NCBI GenBank assembly: GCA_910588815.1
Contig: CAJUQY010000003.1
Location: forward strand, 1 to 64,000
Direction of reading: 5' to 3'
From: an uncultured Lachnospiraceae bacterium
Lineage (GTDB): Bacteria > Bacillota > Clostridia > Lachnospirales > Lachnospiraceae
DNA: 64,000 nt
Positions 1 through 8,016 of the stretch are shown here, piece by piece. Position 1 is the first letter of the stretch; each line of letters starts with the position of its first letter. A program made the position numbers and the translations under genes. Under the pieces are notes generated by a model, which worked only from the letters and a program-made list of their open reading frames with translations, was not told the DNA's origin and ran no database searches.

Positions 1-1
1 G

Positions 2-85
2 ATCAACGGAACCTGGAGTCCCGATGCCCTGGACGTGGTGATCCTGGACTACGACGATTCCGTCCCGAAGATCGAACCCAGGTAG
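2..85 (+). CDS. 3' end of an unidentified gene
   Basis: The window opens inside a plus-strand frame that stays open from base 2 to a TAG at 83-85. The 27 visible residues begin INGTWSPDALDVV and end KIEPR. This is too little to name a family. It is the only ordinary plus-strand gene seen and it converges on the ABC transporter gene at 245, with a two-way terminator between them. It could be a chance open frame, but the stop followed closely by a strong terminator supports a real gene end. Confidence 0.5.
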   Translation: MNGTWSPDALDVVILDYDDSVPKIEPR

Positions 86-162
86 TCTTGCAAACCGGCT
101 TAGGTTTCCATACTTTGCGTCTGTTTAAGAAAAAGCTCTGTCTTTTTAAGACGGATCCTGTC

Positions 163-216
163 AAAAACCCCCGGCAGCGTCCCGCCTTCTGGCGAGGGAA
201 CACTGCCGGGGGTTTT
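163..216. terminator. bidirectional rho-independent terminator
   Basis: A perfect 14-bp inverted repeat pairs AAAACCCCCGGCAG (164-177) with CTGCCGGGGGTTTT (203-216). The stem is GC-rich and has a T run on both strands. It lies between two convergent genes and can end transcripts from both sides. Confidence 0.9.
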
Positions 217-244
217 CCATAACGATTATTCTTCACATTATTGT

Positions 245-2128
245 TTACGCCGTCCGCTCAAACTGGCTGTTGTAAAGCTCTGCGTAGAATCCGTTTTTCG
301 CAAGAAGCTCCTCATGGGTTCCCTGCTCAATGATATCGCCGTCCTTCATGACCAGAATCAGGTCTGCGTCCCGGATGGTGGAGAGACGGTGGGCGATGAC
401 AAAGCTGGTCCGCCCCCGCATCAGATTGTCCATGGCCTTCTGGATCCGCTCCTCCGTCCTGGTATCCACAGAGCTGGTGGCCTCATCCAAAATGAGGATC
501 TTATTGTCCGCCAGGATGGCTCTGGCAATGGTTAAAAGCTGCTTTTGTCCCTGGGAGACATTCCCCGCCTCTTCATTGAGCTCCAGGTCATAGCCTTCCG
601 GCAGAGTGGAAATAAAATGATGGGCGTGGGCGGCTTTCGCCGCGGCGATGACTTCCTCGTCGGTGGCATCCAACTTCCCGTAACGGATATTTTCCATGAT
701 AGAACCCTTAAAGAGCCACGTGTCCTGCAGGACCATGCCGAAAAGCTCCCTCAGCTCACTCCGGTTAAAGGAGCGGATATCCTTCCCGTCAATGCGGATG
801 GAGCCGCCATTCACATCGTAAAACCGCATCAGAAGCTTCACCAGCGTGGTCTTTCCCGCACCGGTGGGACCGACGATGGCGATCTTCTTTCCGGCGGAAA
901 TCTCCGCGCTGAAATCCCCTATGATGATCTTGTCGGGCCGATAGCCGAACTTCACATGGTCAAAGGACACGTTCCCCTCGATTCCCGCAAGGGAAGCCGG
1001 CCGTTCCACGGACTGATCCTCCTCCGGCTCCTCCAGAAATTCAAAGACACGCTCTGCGGCTGCGGCCGTGGACTGGAGCAGGTTTGAGACCTGCGCCATC
1101 TGGGTGATGGGCTGGGTAAAATTCCTCACATACTGGATAAAAGACTGGATGTCCCCCACCTGGATCCGTCCCCGTATCGTTAAAAAACCGCCCACGATGG
1201 CCACGGCCACATACCCAAGATTTCCCACAAACTGCATGACCGGCTGCATCATGCCCGAGAAAAACTGGGACTTCCAGGCCGACTGGTACAAAATCTGGTT
1301 GGTTTCGTTAAATTCCCTGAGGACCTCCTCCTCCCGGTTGAACACCTTGATGACCGTATGTCCCCCGTAGCTTTCTTCCACCTGGCCGTTGACCTTTCCC
1401 AGATATTCCTGCTGCTGCCTGAAAAACTTCTGAGACCTCTTGATGATAAAGGAGATCATCCCCATTGAGACAGGAAGGATCAGGAGGGCGATCACCGTCA
1501 TCAGCGGGCTGATGGAAAGCATCATAATAAAGACGCCGATAATGGTGGTCACGGAAGTGATCATCTGGGTAATGCTCTGGTTCAGGCTCTGTCCCAGGGT
1601 ATCCACGTCGTTGGTGATCCTGGAGAGAACCTCCCCGTGGGTCTTCGTGTCATAATAGTTCATGGGCAGCCGGTTGATTTTCTCCGACATCTCCTTTCTC
1701 ATCCGGAAGCTGACCTTCTGGGAAATGGTGGTCATGGTAAGCCCCTGGATGAAGCTGCACAGGGAACTGATGCCGTAAAGCGCCAGAAGCGTCAGAAGGA
1801 TTCGTCCGATGGCGGAAAAATCTATCCCATAGCCTCCGGAAAGCTTGCCGGTGAGTCCGGTGAAAATCTCCGTCGTCGCTTTTCCCAGGATCTTCGGGCC
1901 GACCACGTTGAAGATCGTACTCGCCACCGCAAAGACAAGCACCGTCAGAATGCCCCACTTGTACCTCCCCATATAGGAAACCAGCTTCCTGATGGTCTTT
2001 TTAAAATCTTTGGCCTTCTCCCCGGTCCCGCCGGCGGGGCCGCCATGGCCTCCCATCCCGCCTCTCCTCATTCTGGGGGCAGAATTTTCCTGTTGCTGTT
2101 TTGGAGTTCTCTCTGTCTCGTTACGCAT
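245..2128 (-). CDS. ABC exporter half-transporter, catalytic partner
   Basis: This 627-residue protein joins a six-helix exporter membrane domain (about 40-340) to an ATPase domain. Walker A GPTGAGKTTL lies near residue 420, the signature reads VSQGQKQ near 523, and Walker B LILDEATSS near 541 keeps the catalytic glutamate. The first 35 residues are Gly/Met/Arg-rich and cytoplasmic. The ATG at 2128 is chosen because AGGAGG lies eight bases upstream. The frame is open further 5', but that part overlaps the neighbouring ATPase gene in another frame. The start overlaps the stop of the upstream exporter gene by eight bases, so the two are translationally coupled. The LSQGQ-type signature and intact Glu fit the consensus-site half of heterodimeric exporters such as LmrCD or TM287/288. 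The substrate, possibly a drug or peptide, is not shown. Confidence 0.93.
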   Translation of the reverse strand: MRNETERTPKQQQENSAPRMRRGGMGGHGGPAGGTGEKAKDFKKTIRKLVSYMGRYKWGILTVLVFAVASTIFNVVGPKILGKATTEIFTGLTGKLSGGYGIDFSAIGRILLTLLALYGISSLCSFIQGLTMTTISQKVSFRMRKEMSEKINRLPMNYYDTKTHGEVLSRITNDVDTLGQSLNQSITQMITSVTTIIGVFIMMLSISPLMTVIALLILPVSMGMISFIIKRSQKFFRQQQEYLGKVNGQVEESYGGHTVIKVFNREEEVLREFNETNQILYQSAWKSQFFSGMMQPVMQFVGNLGYVAVAIVGGFLTIRGRIQVGDIQSFIQYVRNFTQPITQMAQVSNLLQSTAAAAERVFEFLEEPEEDQSVERPASLAGIEGNVSFDHVKFGYRPDKIIIGDFSAEISAGKKIAIVGPTGAGKTTLVKLLMRFYDVNGGSIRIDGKDIRSFNRSELRELFGMVLQDTWLFKGSIMENIRYGKLDATDEEVIAAAKAAHAHHFISTLPEGYDLELNEEAGNVSQGQKQLLTIARAILADNKILILDEATSSVDTRTEERIQKAMDNLMRGRTSFVIAHRLSTIRDADLILVMKDGDIIEQGTHEELLAKNGFYAELYNSQFERTA

Positions 2129-4397
2129 GTCCAAACGCCTCCTTTTCTCTCTCTCCCGCAGGGCCCGCCTTTCCCGTGCTCCCGTCCGGCCCCGCCGTTT
2201 CCGCGGCCCCGTCCGAGCTTTTCCTGCCCGCCCCTCCGGCAAGCTCTTCCTCGGAAAGCTGGGAGCCTGCGATCTGGCGGTAGACCTCGCAGGTTTCAAG
2301 AAGCTCCTCGTGGGTGCCCTTCCCTGCGATCCGTCCCTCATCCAGCACAATGATCTGCTCCGCATGGAGAATGGTGCTGACCCGCTGTGCCACCAAAAGC
2401 TTCGTGCTGTCCGCCGCGTATTCATTCAAAGCCCTTCTGAGGGCCGCATCCGTCTTAAAATCCAGGGCGGAAAAGCTGTCGTCAAACACATAGATCCCGG
2501 GTTTTTTCGCCACGGCGCGGGCAATGGAAAGCCTCTGCTTCTGACCGCCGGACACATTGGCGCCCCCCTGGGCAATATGGCTTTCGTACTGTTCCGGCTT
2601 CTCCTCCACAAAGTCTGCCGCCTGGGCAACGGCCGCCGCCGCCCGGATCTCTTCCTCGCTTGCGTCCCGTCTGCCAAACCGCAGGTTGGAGGCAATGGTC
2701 CCGGAGAAAAGCACCCCCTTCTGGGGTACAAACCCGATCTGGTCCCGCAGCTCCTTGAGGGATAAATCCCGCACATCCACGCCATCCACCGTGACAGAGC
2801 CCTCCGTCACATCGTAAAGCCTCGGCAAAAGATTGACCAGCGTTGATTTTCCGCTTCCGGTGCTTCCGATAAAGGCCGTCGTCTCTCCCGGCTTCGCCGT
2901 AAAAGTAATGTCGTGAAGTACGTCGTTTTCCGCGCCGGGGTACCGGAAGGATACATGGTTAAATTCCACGACGCCCTTCGCATCCGCCCCCAGGGCCGCG
3001 GGGGCCGGCTTCTCCCCGATGGAAATCTCCGTCGTCAGCACTTCATCGATCCGGCCTGCCGCCACTGCCGCCCTGGGCAGCATGATCGAAACCATCGTAA
3101 TCATCAGGAATGCCATGACGATCTGCATGGTATAGGTAATGAATGCCATCATATCCCCCACCTGGAGGTTTCCCGCATCGACTCCGTGGGCCCCGCTCCA
3201 GATGATCAGCACTGTGATGCCGTTCATGATAAACATCATGGCGGGCATCATAAAAGACATGCACCGGTTGGTAAAGAGCATGGTTTTTGTCAGATCCCGG
3301 TTGGCCGCGTCAAACCGTTTTTCCTCGTGCTTTTCCCTGCTGAATGCCCGGATCACAGGAAGTCCGGTAAGAATTTCCCTGGCCACCAGATTGACCCGGT
3401 CCACCAGCTTCTGCATCAGCTTAAACTTGGGCATAGCTACCGCCATGAGGAAAACCACCAATAAGCTGACCGCCAGCACTGCCACGCCGATGATCCACGC
3501 CATGGAGGCCTCGGAACGAAGCACCTTGACAAGGCCTCCAATGCCAATGATCGGCGCGTAGAGCACCATCCTGAGCAGAAGCACCGTCACAAGCTGTACC
3601 TGCTGGATGTCGTTGGTGCTCCTGGTGATCAGGGAGGAGGTGGAAAACCGGTCCATCTCTCCACCGGAAAAGGAAATTACTTTTCGAAACACCTGCCCCC
3701 TGAGCCTCATGCCCACCGAGGCCGCCACTCTGGAAGCGATGAGACAGACAAGCACGCTGGCCGCCATGGCAAGAAGGGCAATCCCCAGCATTTTAAGGCC
3801 GGAAAGGAACAGATAATCGGTCTGCAGCCTATTTAAATTTACCCCGAGGACTTCATATTCCGCCTTCACATAGGCAGTCCCGAGCTGGCTCATCATGGAA
3901 TCGGAAAGCGTCTCCCTCTGTATTTCGAGTTCGGCCGCGATCCCCTTCGCAGTCTCTTCGGTAAGCTCCGGTATCCCCATCCGTTCGGCCATGACAAGCC
4001 CTGCTTCCGCCCGGCGAAGGATCGCATCCAGCTCCTCCAGGGCTTCCCCGGAAAGTTTCTTTCTTATGAGTAATGGCTCATCGCCTGCTCCCGGATACCT
4101 TTTCTCATAGCGGGCCATCTCCTCTTCGGAAAAATTTTCCGCCGAAAGCAGCAGATAAGAGACTTCCGCTGTCTGCCGCTCTCCATCCTCCAGGAACAAA
4201 AACAGTTTTTCAAGCTCCTCCCGGCGGATGGCCTCCGGTGCTGCGTGGGCGATCCCTCCCTGCTGGATTCCCACATCCACGATGTCCGACGTATATTGGG
4301 GAAGGGAAAGATCGCAGTATGCCTGCAGGCAGAGAAGGGCAAAAATAAGCAGCGCCCAGCCTGCCGATTTCTTCAAATGCTTTAAAATCTTGATCAT
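2121..4397 (-). CDS. ABC exporter half-transporter with degenerate ATP site and large outer loop
   Basis: This 758-residue partner of the downstream exporter has a membrane domain and a C-terminal ATPase. Walker A GSTGSGKSTL lies near residue 509, the signature VSGGQKQR near 612, and Walker B YVFDDSFSALD near 633. The second D of FDDS replaces the catalytic glutamate, as in the non-hydrolysing site of heterodimeric exporters. About 150 charged, Glu-rich residues (roughly 45-190) sit between the first and second membrane helices, much longer than the usual short loop, and should lie outside the cell. The last 40 residues are a Gly/Ala/Glu tail. AGGAGG precedes the ATG. It is the second gene of the operon after the MarR regulator (29-bp gap). 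Confidence 0.93.
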   Translation of the reverse strand: MIKILKHLKKSAGWALLIFALLCLQAYCDLSLPQYTSDIVDVGIQQGGIAHAAPEAIRREELEKLFLFLEDGERQTAEVSYLLLSAENFSEEEMARYEKRYPGAGDEPLLIRKKLSGEALEELDAILRRAEAGLVMAERMGIPELTEETAKGIAAELEIQRETLSDSMMSQLGTAYVKAEYEVLGVNLNRLQTDYLFLSGLKMLGIALLAMAASVLVCLIASRVAASVGMRLRGQVFRKVISFSGGEMDRFSTSSLITRSTNDIQQVQLVTVLLLRMVLYAPIIGIGGLVKVLRSEASMAWIIGVAVLAVSLLVVFLMAVAMPKFKLMQKLVDRVNLVAREILTGLPVIRAFSREKHEEKRFDAANRDLTKTMLFTNRCMSFMMPAMMFIMNGITVLIIWSGAHGVDAGNLQVGDMMAFITYTMQIVMAFLMITMVSIMLPRAAVAAGRIDEVLTTEISIGEKPAPAALGADAKGVVEFNHVSFRYPGAENDVLHDITFTAKPGETTAFIGSTGSGKSTLVNLLPRLYDVTEGSVTVDGVDVRDLSLKELRDQIGFVPQKGVLFSGTIASNLRFGRRDASEEEIRAAAAVAQAADFVEEKPEQYESHIAQGGANVSGGQKQRLSIARAVAKKPGIYVFDDSFSALDFKTDAALRRALNEYAADSTKLLVAQRVSTILHAEQIIVLDEGRIAGKGTHEELLETCEVYRQIAGSQLSEEELAGGAGRKSSDGAAETAGPDGSTGKAGPAGEREKEAFGHA

Positions 4398-4426
4398 TGC
4401 TTCTATCCTCCTTCATGTCTCTCTGA

Positions 4427-4975
4427 TTAGTCTGTGCCGGTGTGTCTGTCCTGATCAATCCTGTCATCAAATCTCCTGCCCCGATCAGCCCCGCGCTTTT
4501 CTCCGGCCCGAAACAGCTCTTCCCTGGCGCAGAGGACCAGTTCATCCAAAAGTCCAAACAGCTGTTCCATCCTTTCTGCCCCCATGCGCTTCACGATCCG
4601 CTCCATGTCTTCGTCCCGGTGTTTCCGCTCCGTTTCCAGATTCTTTTTTCCCAGCTCGGTCAGGTTTATATAAACCACCCTCCTGTCCTGCCTGGAGGCC
4701 GTCCGGATCAGATACCCTTTTTCCTCCAGGGTTCCGATCATCTTGGAAACAGCCGGTTTGCTGATGTGCCCCTCCATGGTCAGCTGGGAGGGGTTGGGGC
4801 CTGGGCAATCCGGATGCAATTCCAAAAAACGTTCAATCTGGAGAAGCATGATCAGCTCTCCCGGATTCAGTTTTAAGGACATCCCCTGGGTACAGAGCAT
4901 CCGGTGAAGCTGTTCGATCCGTCCGAAAAACCGGTGCCCCGGGCTGCGTGTATAGTCTGCTTCCATTATTTTCAC
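4427..4975 (-). CDS. MarR-family transcriptional regulator
   Basis: This 182-residue protein has the MarR winged helix-turn-helix. The recognition helix region (ISKPAVSKMIGTLEEKGY) and the wing (TASRQDRRVVYINLT) lie at about 70-110, followed by a helical dimer segment. The last 25 residues are Arg/Asp-rich and add little. It opens the operon with the heterodimeric ABC exporter, the common layout in which a MarR protein represses itself and an efflux pump until a ligand binds. The promoter and an imperfect operator-like repeat lie just upstream. The ligand is unknown. Confidence 0.93.
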   Translation of the reverse strand: MKIMEADYTRSPGHRFFGRIEQLHRMLCTQGMSLKLNPGELIMLLQIERFLELHPDCPGPNPSQLTMEGHISKPAVSKMIGTLEEKGYLIRTASRQDRRVVYINLTELGKKNLETERKHRDEDMERIVKRMGAERMEQLFGLLDELVLCAREELFRAGEKRGADRGRRFDDRIDQDRHTGTD

Positions 4976-4990
4976 TCCCCGCTCAGATAA

Positions 4991-5010
4991 TTAACCAGGT
5001 AAACCATTAA
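4991..5010. promoter_or_regulatory. possible MarR operator
   Basis: This 20-bp element has TTAA at each end and two direct AACCA steps nine bases apart inside it. It lies just downstream of the -10 box of the marR promoter, where a bound repressor would block RNA polymerase. The symmetry is imperfect, so this is a positional inference. Confidence 0.4.
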
Positions 5011-5021
5011 CACAAAAAACT

Positions 5022-5049
5022 ATTATAATGGGATTTTGCGGAAAGTCAA
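5022..5049 (-). promoter_or_regulatory. sigma-A promoter of the marR-ABC exporter operon
   Basis: On the minus strand a -35 box TTGACT (5049-5044) is separated by 16 bp from a perfect -10 TATAAT (5027-5022). The start codon of the MarR gene lies 46 bases downstream of the -10. Confidence 0.85.
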
Positions 5050-5088
5050 TGGATTTTATGCTTTGTTTAGAAAGTTTTTAGGGCACGC

Positions 5089-5131
5089 AAAAACAGCCTT
5101 CCTGCTCTCCGAAAAGAGCCGGCGGCTGTTT
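5089..5131 (-). terminator. rho-independent terminator after the NlpC/P60 gene
   Basis: Outer arms AAACAGCC (5091-5098) and GGCTGTTT (5124-5131) enclose an inner GCTCT/AGAGC stem. On the minus strand the hairpin is followed by TTTTTG. It lies 145 bp past the stop of the peptidase gene and insulates it from the marR operon. The bases between it and the peptidase stop (5132-5274) show no gene or clear signal. Confidence 0.8.
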
Positions 5132-5274
5132 CTCCATCCGCGTACCTGCCCGGGCGGGCGGCATACGCTTTCCTTTTCCGGCTTCCTTGCTGAATATTAT
5201 GAAATGAATATGTGATGTATTACTCTAAAAGCAGGGGGCTACCGCTTCCGCAAAAAATTCACCTATAGATCATA

Positions 5275-6114
5275 TTAAACAAAAACACTCCCTGCCGCCG
5301 TTATCGTGGAGGCCAGATCTCTCCGGTAATTGGACGCCGTATGGTTCAGACTGTTGACCGCCACGCTGTCCTGTCCCATTCTTCCGGTGGCATGGATATA
5401 CTGAAGATACCCGATATAGAGGGCCATGTGCCCTGGAAAATAGAGAAGATCTCCGGGCTTTACGCTGCAAATGGGGATCTCCTTCACCGGATAGCCCTCC
5501 TTGATCCTTGCGTCCCGATAAATATAGATCCCATGGAGCAGATATACCATGGAACAGAGCCCCGAACAGTCAATGCCCCAGGCAGTCTTTCCTCCCCACC
5601 GATACGGTGTGTGCAGATAAGAAAGCGCCGTCCGCACCAGGCTTTCCCTGAGAGTCTCTTCCTCGTTTTGAACCGAATAATGGGACTCGGAAAGGGAGCG
5701 GAGCTGCGCCTTCCGCATATAGACGCCTCTGCCGTCGATGAGCCGGATCTGCTGCCAGCCCGCCTGCCCCTCATCTGCCGCCGCGGCCACCAGGCTTCCC
5801 CTTGGCAGAGTCAGCAAATACGGGTTCTGGTAACCCGGAACCTCATATACATCTGCCGACGGCGAAGTCACCACATACTTTGGAAGCTTCTGCCACTTCC
5901 GGATATTCCATTCACGGCATTCCAGCCCTTCTGTTTTGGCATAGCCCTGATATCCATAGGCCGTCTCCACCGATACCCAGCCGCCCCCAGCCGTTTTCTC
6001 CCGGATCAGCACCTCCATGCCATAGAGCACCTCGTCCACCGTCTGTGATCCGGCCGACGGATGCTCCTTTAACTGCAAAAACGGTTCCTTCACGATTCCG
6101 CTGCTATTCCACAT
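5275..6114 (-). CDS. cytoplasmic NlpC/P60 peptidase with SH3 domains (YkfC-like)
   Basis: This 279-residue protein has two SH3-like segments (about 10-75 and 80-140) and a C-terminal NlpC/P60 domain with catalytic Cys in IDCSGLC (near 183), His in GHMALYIG (near 228) and a third polar residue in HATG (near 241). The layout matches Bacillus YkfC, which cuts gamma-D-Glu to diamino-acid bonds in recycled murein peptides. There is no signal peptide, so a cytoplasmic recycling role is likely. The ATG at 6114 is preferred because GGAGGA ends six bases before it. In-frame ATGs at 6120, 6129 and 6150 lie at or before that site. It is a single gene ending at its own terminator. Confidence 0.88.
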   Translation of the reverse strand: MWNSSGIVKEPFLQLKEHPSAGSQTVDEVLYGMEVLIREKTAGGGWVSVETAYGYQGYAKTEGLECREWNIRKWQKLPKYVVTSPSADVYEVPGYQNPYLLTLPRGSLVAAAADEGQAGWQQIRLIDGRGVYMRKAQLRSLSESHYSVQNEEETLRESLVRTALSYLHTPYRWGGKTAWGIDCSGLCSMVYLLHGIYIYRDARIKEGYPVKEIPICSVKPGDLLYFPGHMALYIGYLQYIHATGRMGQDSVAVNSLNHTASNYRRDLASTITAAGSVFV

Positions 6115-6298
6115 GTGCATTCCTCCCATAGCCTTGTCCTGATTTTTCATCAGAACATTTTATGATGACGGCCGGTGAGATATCCCTTAATTTTACAGAA
6201 GGGAACGCTGCAATCACGCTATTCTTTTATAATCGGACAATCGAGCAGAGAAATTTCTTTTTCTCATCTGCACAGCAAGGAGCTGTCGGGAAATAACG

Positions 6299-6817
6299 GT
6301 GTTAGTATATAAGTGGGGACAAGAAAAGTTGAACAACTTATACTATCAAGTGAAAAAGCAAAGGCGAGGAAGGGTATGGCGAGGAACCAGAAGTCTTACA
6401 CTCCGGAATGAAAGCGGGCAGAGCCAAAAAAGCGACCGCCATATTCGCAAAAGAACAATAGCCGAGATTGTTGCCTTTATTCAGAATAACTTAACCGATT
6501 ACTCTGTGTACCAGCTTTGCAGCGCTTTGAAATTCCCAAGAAACACCTATTACAAAGTCCTGCTCTGTGTACCCTCAAATAGGCGGCAGGAGTACGAGGA
6601 ATTTGATTTGCAGAAAGAAGGATGGACGCATCTGGCGTCGGTTATGGGTCTGTGCAGCCGCAAGATCATAGGATATGCCTATGGAACATCCATGACGTCA
6701 GAACTGGCAGTCCGGGCAGTAAAGAATGCGTGTCTGAATGTCTATGACAATGCCTGTATTGAGCCGTTCCATTCCGTGCTGAAAAAGGAGGAGGAGGAAC
6801 TCAAAAAATCAGCATGA
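6299..6817 (+). pseudogene. IS3-family transposase remnant with internal deletions
   Basis: A 172-codon open frame is stitched from pieces of an IS150-group OrfAB transposase. It holds a short orfA tip, an orfB N-terminal part (IAEIVAFIQNN, FPRNTYYKVLL), a core piece (EGWTHLASVMGLCSRKIIGYAYG) and a C-terminal piece (YDNACIEPFHSVLKKEE). The block with the first DDE aspartate and the block with the second, normally near an HSD motif, are missing. Only the last Glu region survives. The protein cannot be an active transposase. It is odd that at least two deletions kept one frame. The annotated start is a GTG. Confidence 0.8.
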
Positions 6818-6849
6818 TCTTTCAACTTTTTTTGTCCAAAGTATTGACA
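6300..6849 (+). mobile_element. internally deleted IS3-family (IS150-like) element
   Basis: This 550-bp segment is bounded by TGT and ACA with imperfect terminal inverted repeats. GGACAAGAAAAGTTGAA (6317-6333) matches the complement of TTCAACTTTTTTTGTCC (6821-6837), and the outermost TGTYA bases also match. It encloses a shrunken transposase frame. No direct target repeat is seen at the flanks, so it is old or rearranged. It marks the left edge of the glycan locus, directly after the stop of rfbG. Bases 6115-6299 to its left hold no gene and probably the unrecognised promoter of the NlpC gene. Confidence 0.75.
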
Positions 6850-6861
6850 TAAATCCACTTC

Positions 6862-7950
6862 TCACCCCCTCCCCAAATACTCCCCAATCTGCTTCTCCAT
6901 ACATGCCGCCACATCATCCTGTTCCAGGTAAACTTTCGTCCACTCCACGATCTTCTCCATAGCCGTCTCCACGTTCCAGCAGGGAGTCCAGCCGAAGGTT
7001 TTCCTGATTCTGGAGCAGTCCAGCTTCAGAAATCCGGCCTCATGAGGGCCTCCGTCGTACTGATTGACCCAGCGGACGGAAGTGCCGCCTGCCCGCTTCC
7101 ATTTGTCGCAAAACAGGGTGGTCAGTTCGCCGGTCGTCAGGCAATCGGCATCGTTCGGTCCGACGTTATAGTTTCCGGCACACTCCGGATTCTCATACTG
7201 TGCCTGTGCGATCATCAGATAGGCCATGACCGGCTCCAGGACGTGTTCGTAGGGGCGGATGGAATGTGGATTTCTCACAATGATATCGCGGCCTGCCTGG
7301 GCCGCACGGATACAATCTGGTATGATCCGGTCAGAGGCAAAATCACCGCCTCCAATCACGTTTCCTGCCCGCACCGTTGAAATCGCCGTTTTGGAATTCT
7401 CGGACGGCTGAAAGAAAGAATTCAGGTAACTGCTGGTCACCAGTTCAGAACAGGACTTCGAGTTGGAGTAAGGATCGTACCCATTCAGAATATCGTCTTC
7501 CCGATAGCCCCATTCCCATTCCCGGTTCCAATACACCTTGTCCGTGGTCACGTTCACGAAGGAGCGCACCGAGGGACAATTCCGAACACATTCCAGCACA
7601 TGGACTGTCCCCATCACATTGACCTCATAAGTGTAGACCGGATTTTTGTAGGACTCCCGCACGATCGGCTGTGCCGCCATATGAATGACAATTTCCGGCT
7701 GTGTTTCCGCAAATACTCGCTCCATATGCTGCAAGTCCCGCACATCCCCCAAAACAGAGCGCATCCTGTTTTCCACCCTGCACAAATTAAAAAGTGCGGG
7801 GGACGTGGGCGGCTCCAGGGCATACCCGGTCACATCCGCCCCGGCATCCACCAGCGCCTTGCACATCCACGCCCCTTTAAAGCCCGTATGGCCCGTTATC
7901 AGAACTTTTCTGCCTCTATAAAAAGACAATCCCTTCAACAATCTGTTCAT
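6862..7950 (-). CDS. rfbG: CDP-glucose 4,6-dehydratase
   Basis: This 362-residue extended SDR turns CDP-D-glucose into CDP-4-keto-6-deoxy-D-glucose. The NAD-binding GHTGFKG lies near residues 19-25. The active-site region shows NVTTDKVYWN and YSNSK, and the GHTGFKGAW context with RPYEHVLEPV is typical of RfbG. The ATG at 7950 follows AGGAG by about eight bases. It is the last gene of the operon that begins near 22.8 kb and follows rfbF and rfbH, the standard order F-H-G of CDP-3,6-dideoxyhexose clusters. The IS3 remnant begins right after its stop. Confidence 0.95.
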   Translation of the reverse strand: MNRLLKGLSFYRGRKVLITGHTGFKGAWMCKALVDAGADVTGYALEPPTSPALFNLCRVENRMRSVLGDVRDLQHMERVFAETQPEIVIHMAAQPIVRESYKNPVYTYEVNVMGTVHVLECVRNCPSVRSFVNVTTDKVYWNREWEWGYREDDILNGYDPYSNSKSCSELVTSSYLNSFFQPSENSKTAISTVRAGNVIGGGDFASDRIIPDCIRAAQAGRDIIVRNPHSIRPYEHVLEPVMAYLMIAQAQYENPECAGNYNVGPNDADCLTTGELTTLFCDKWKRAGGTSVRWVNQYDGGPHEAGFLKLDCSRIRKTFGWTPCWNVETAMEKIVEWTKVYLEQDDVAACMEKQIGEYLGRG

Positions 7951-8016
7951 CTTTTCTCTCCTGAAAACCTCAAATCCCTTTTGCAATCCAAATGCTGAAA
8001 CCACCACTGTCTACAA

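Noticed and set aside
1637..2765. Plus-strand open frames of about 240-260 codons opposite the ABC exporter genes
   Set aside because: They mirror two convincing minus-strand transporter genes and show only low-complexity Pro/Arg-rich sequence.
5143..5165. GC-rich palindrome near GCCCGGGCGGGC as a terminator or operator
   Set aside because: It is short and has no T run. The clear terminator lies at 5089-5131.
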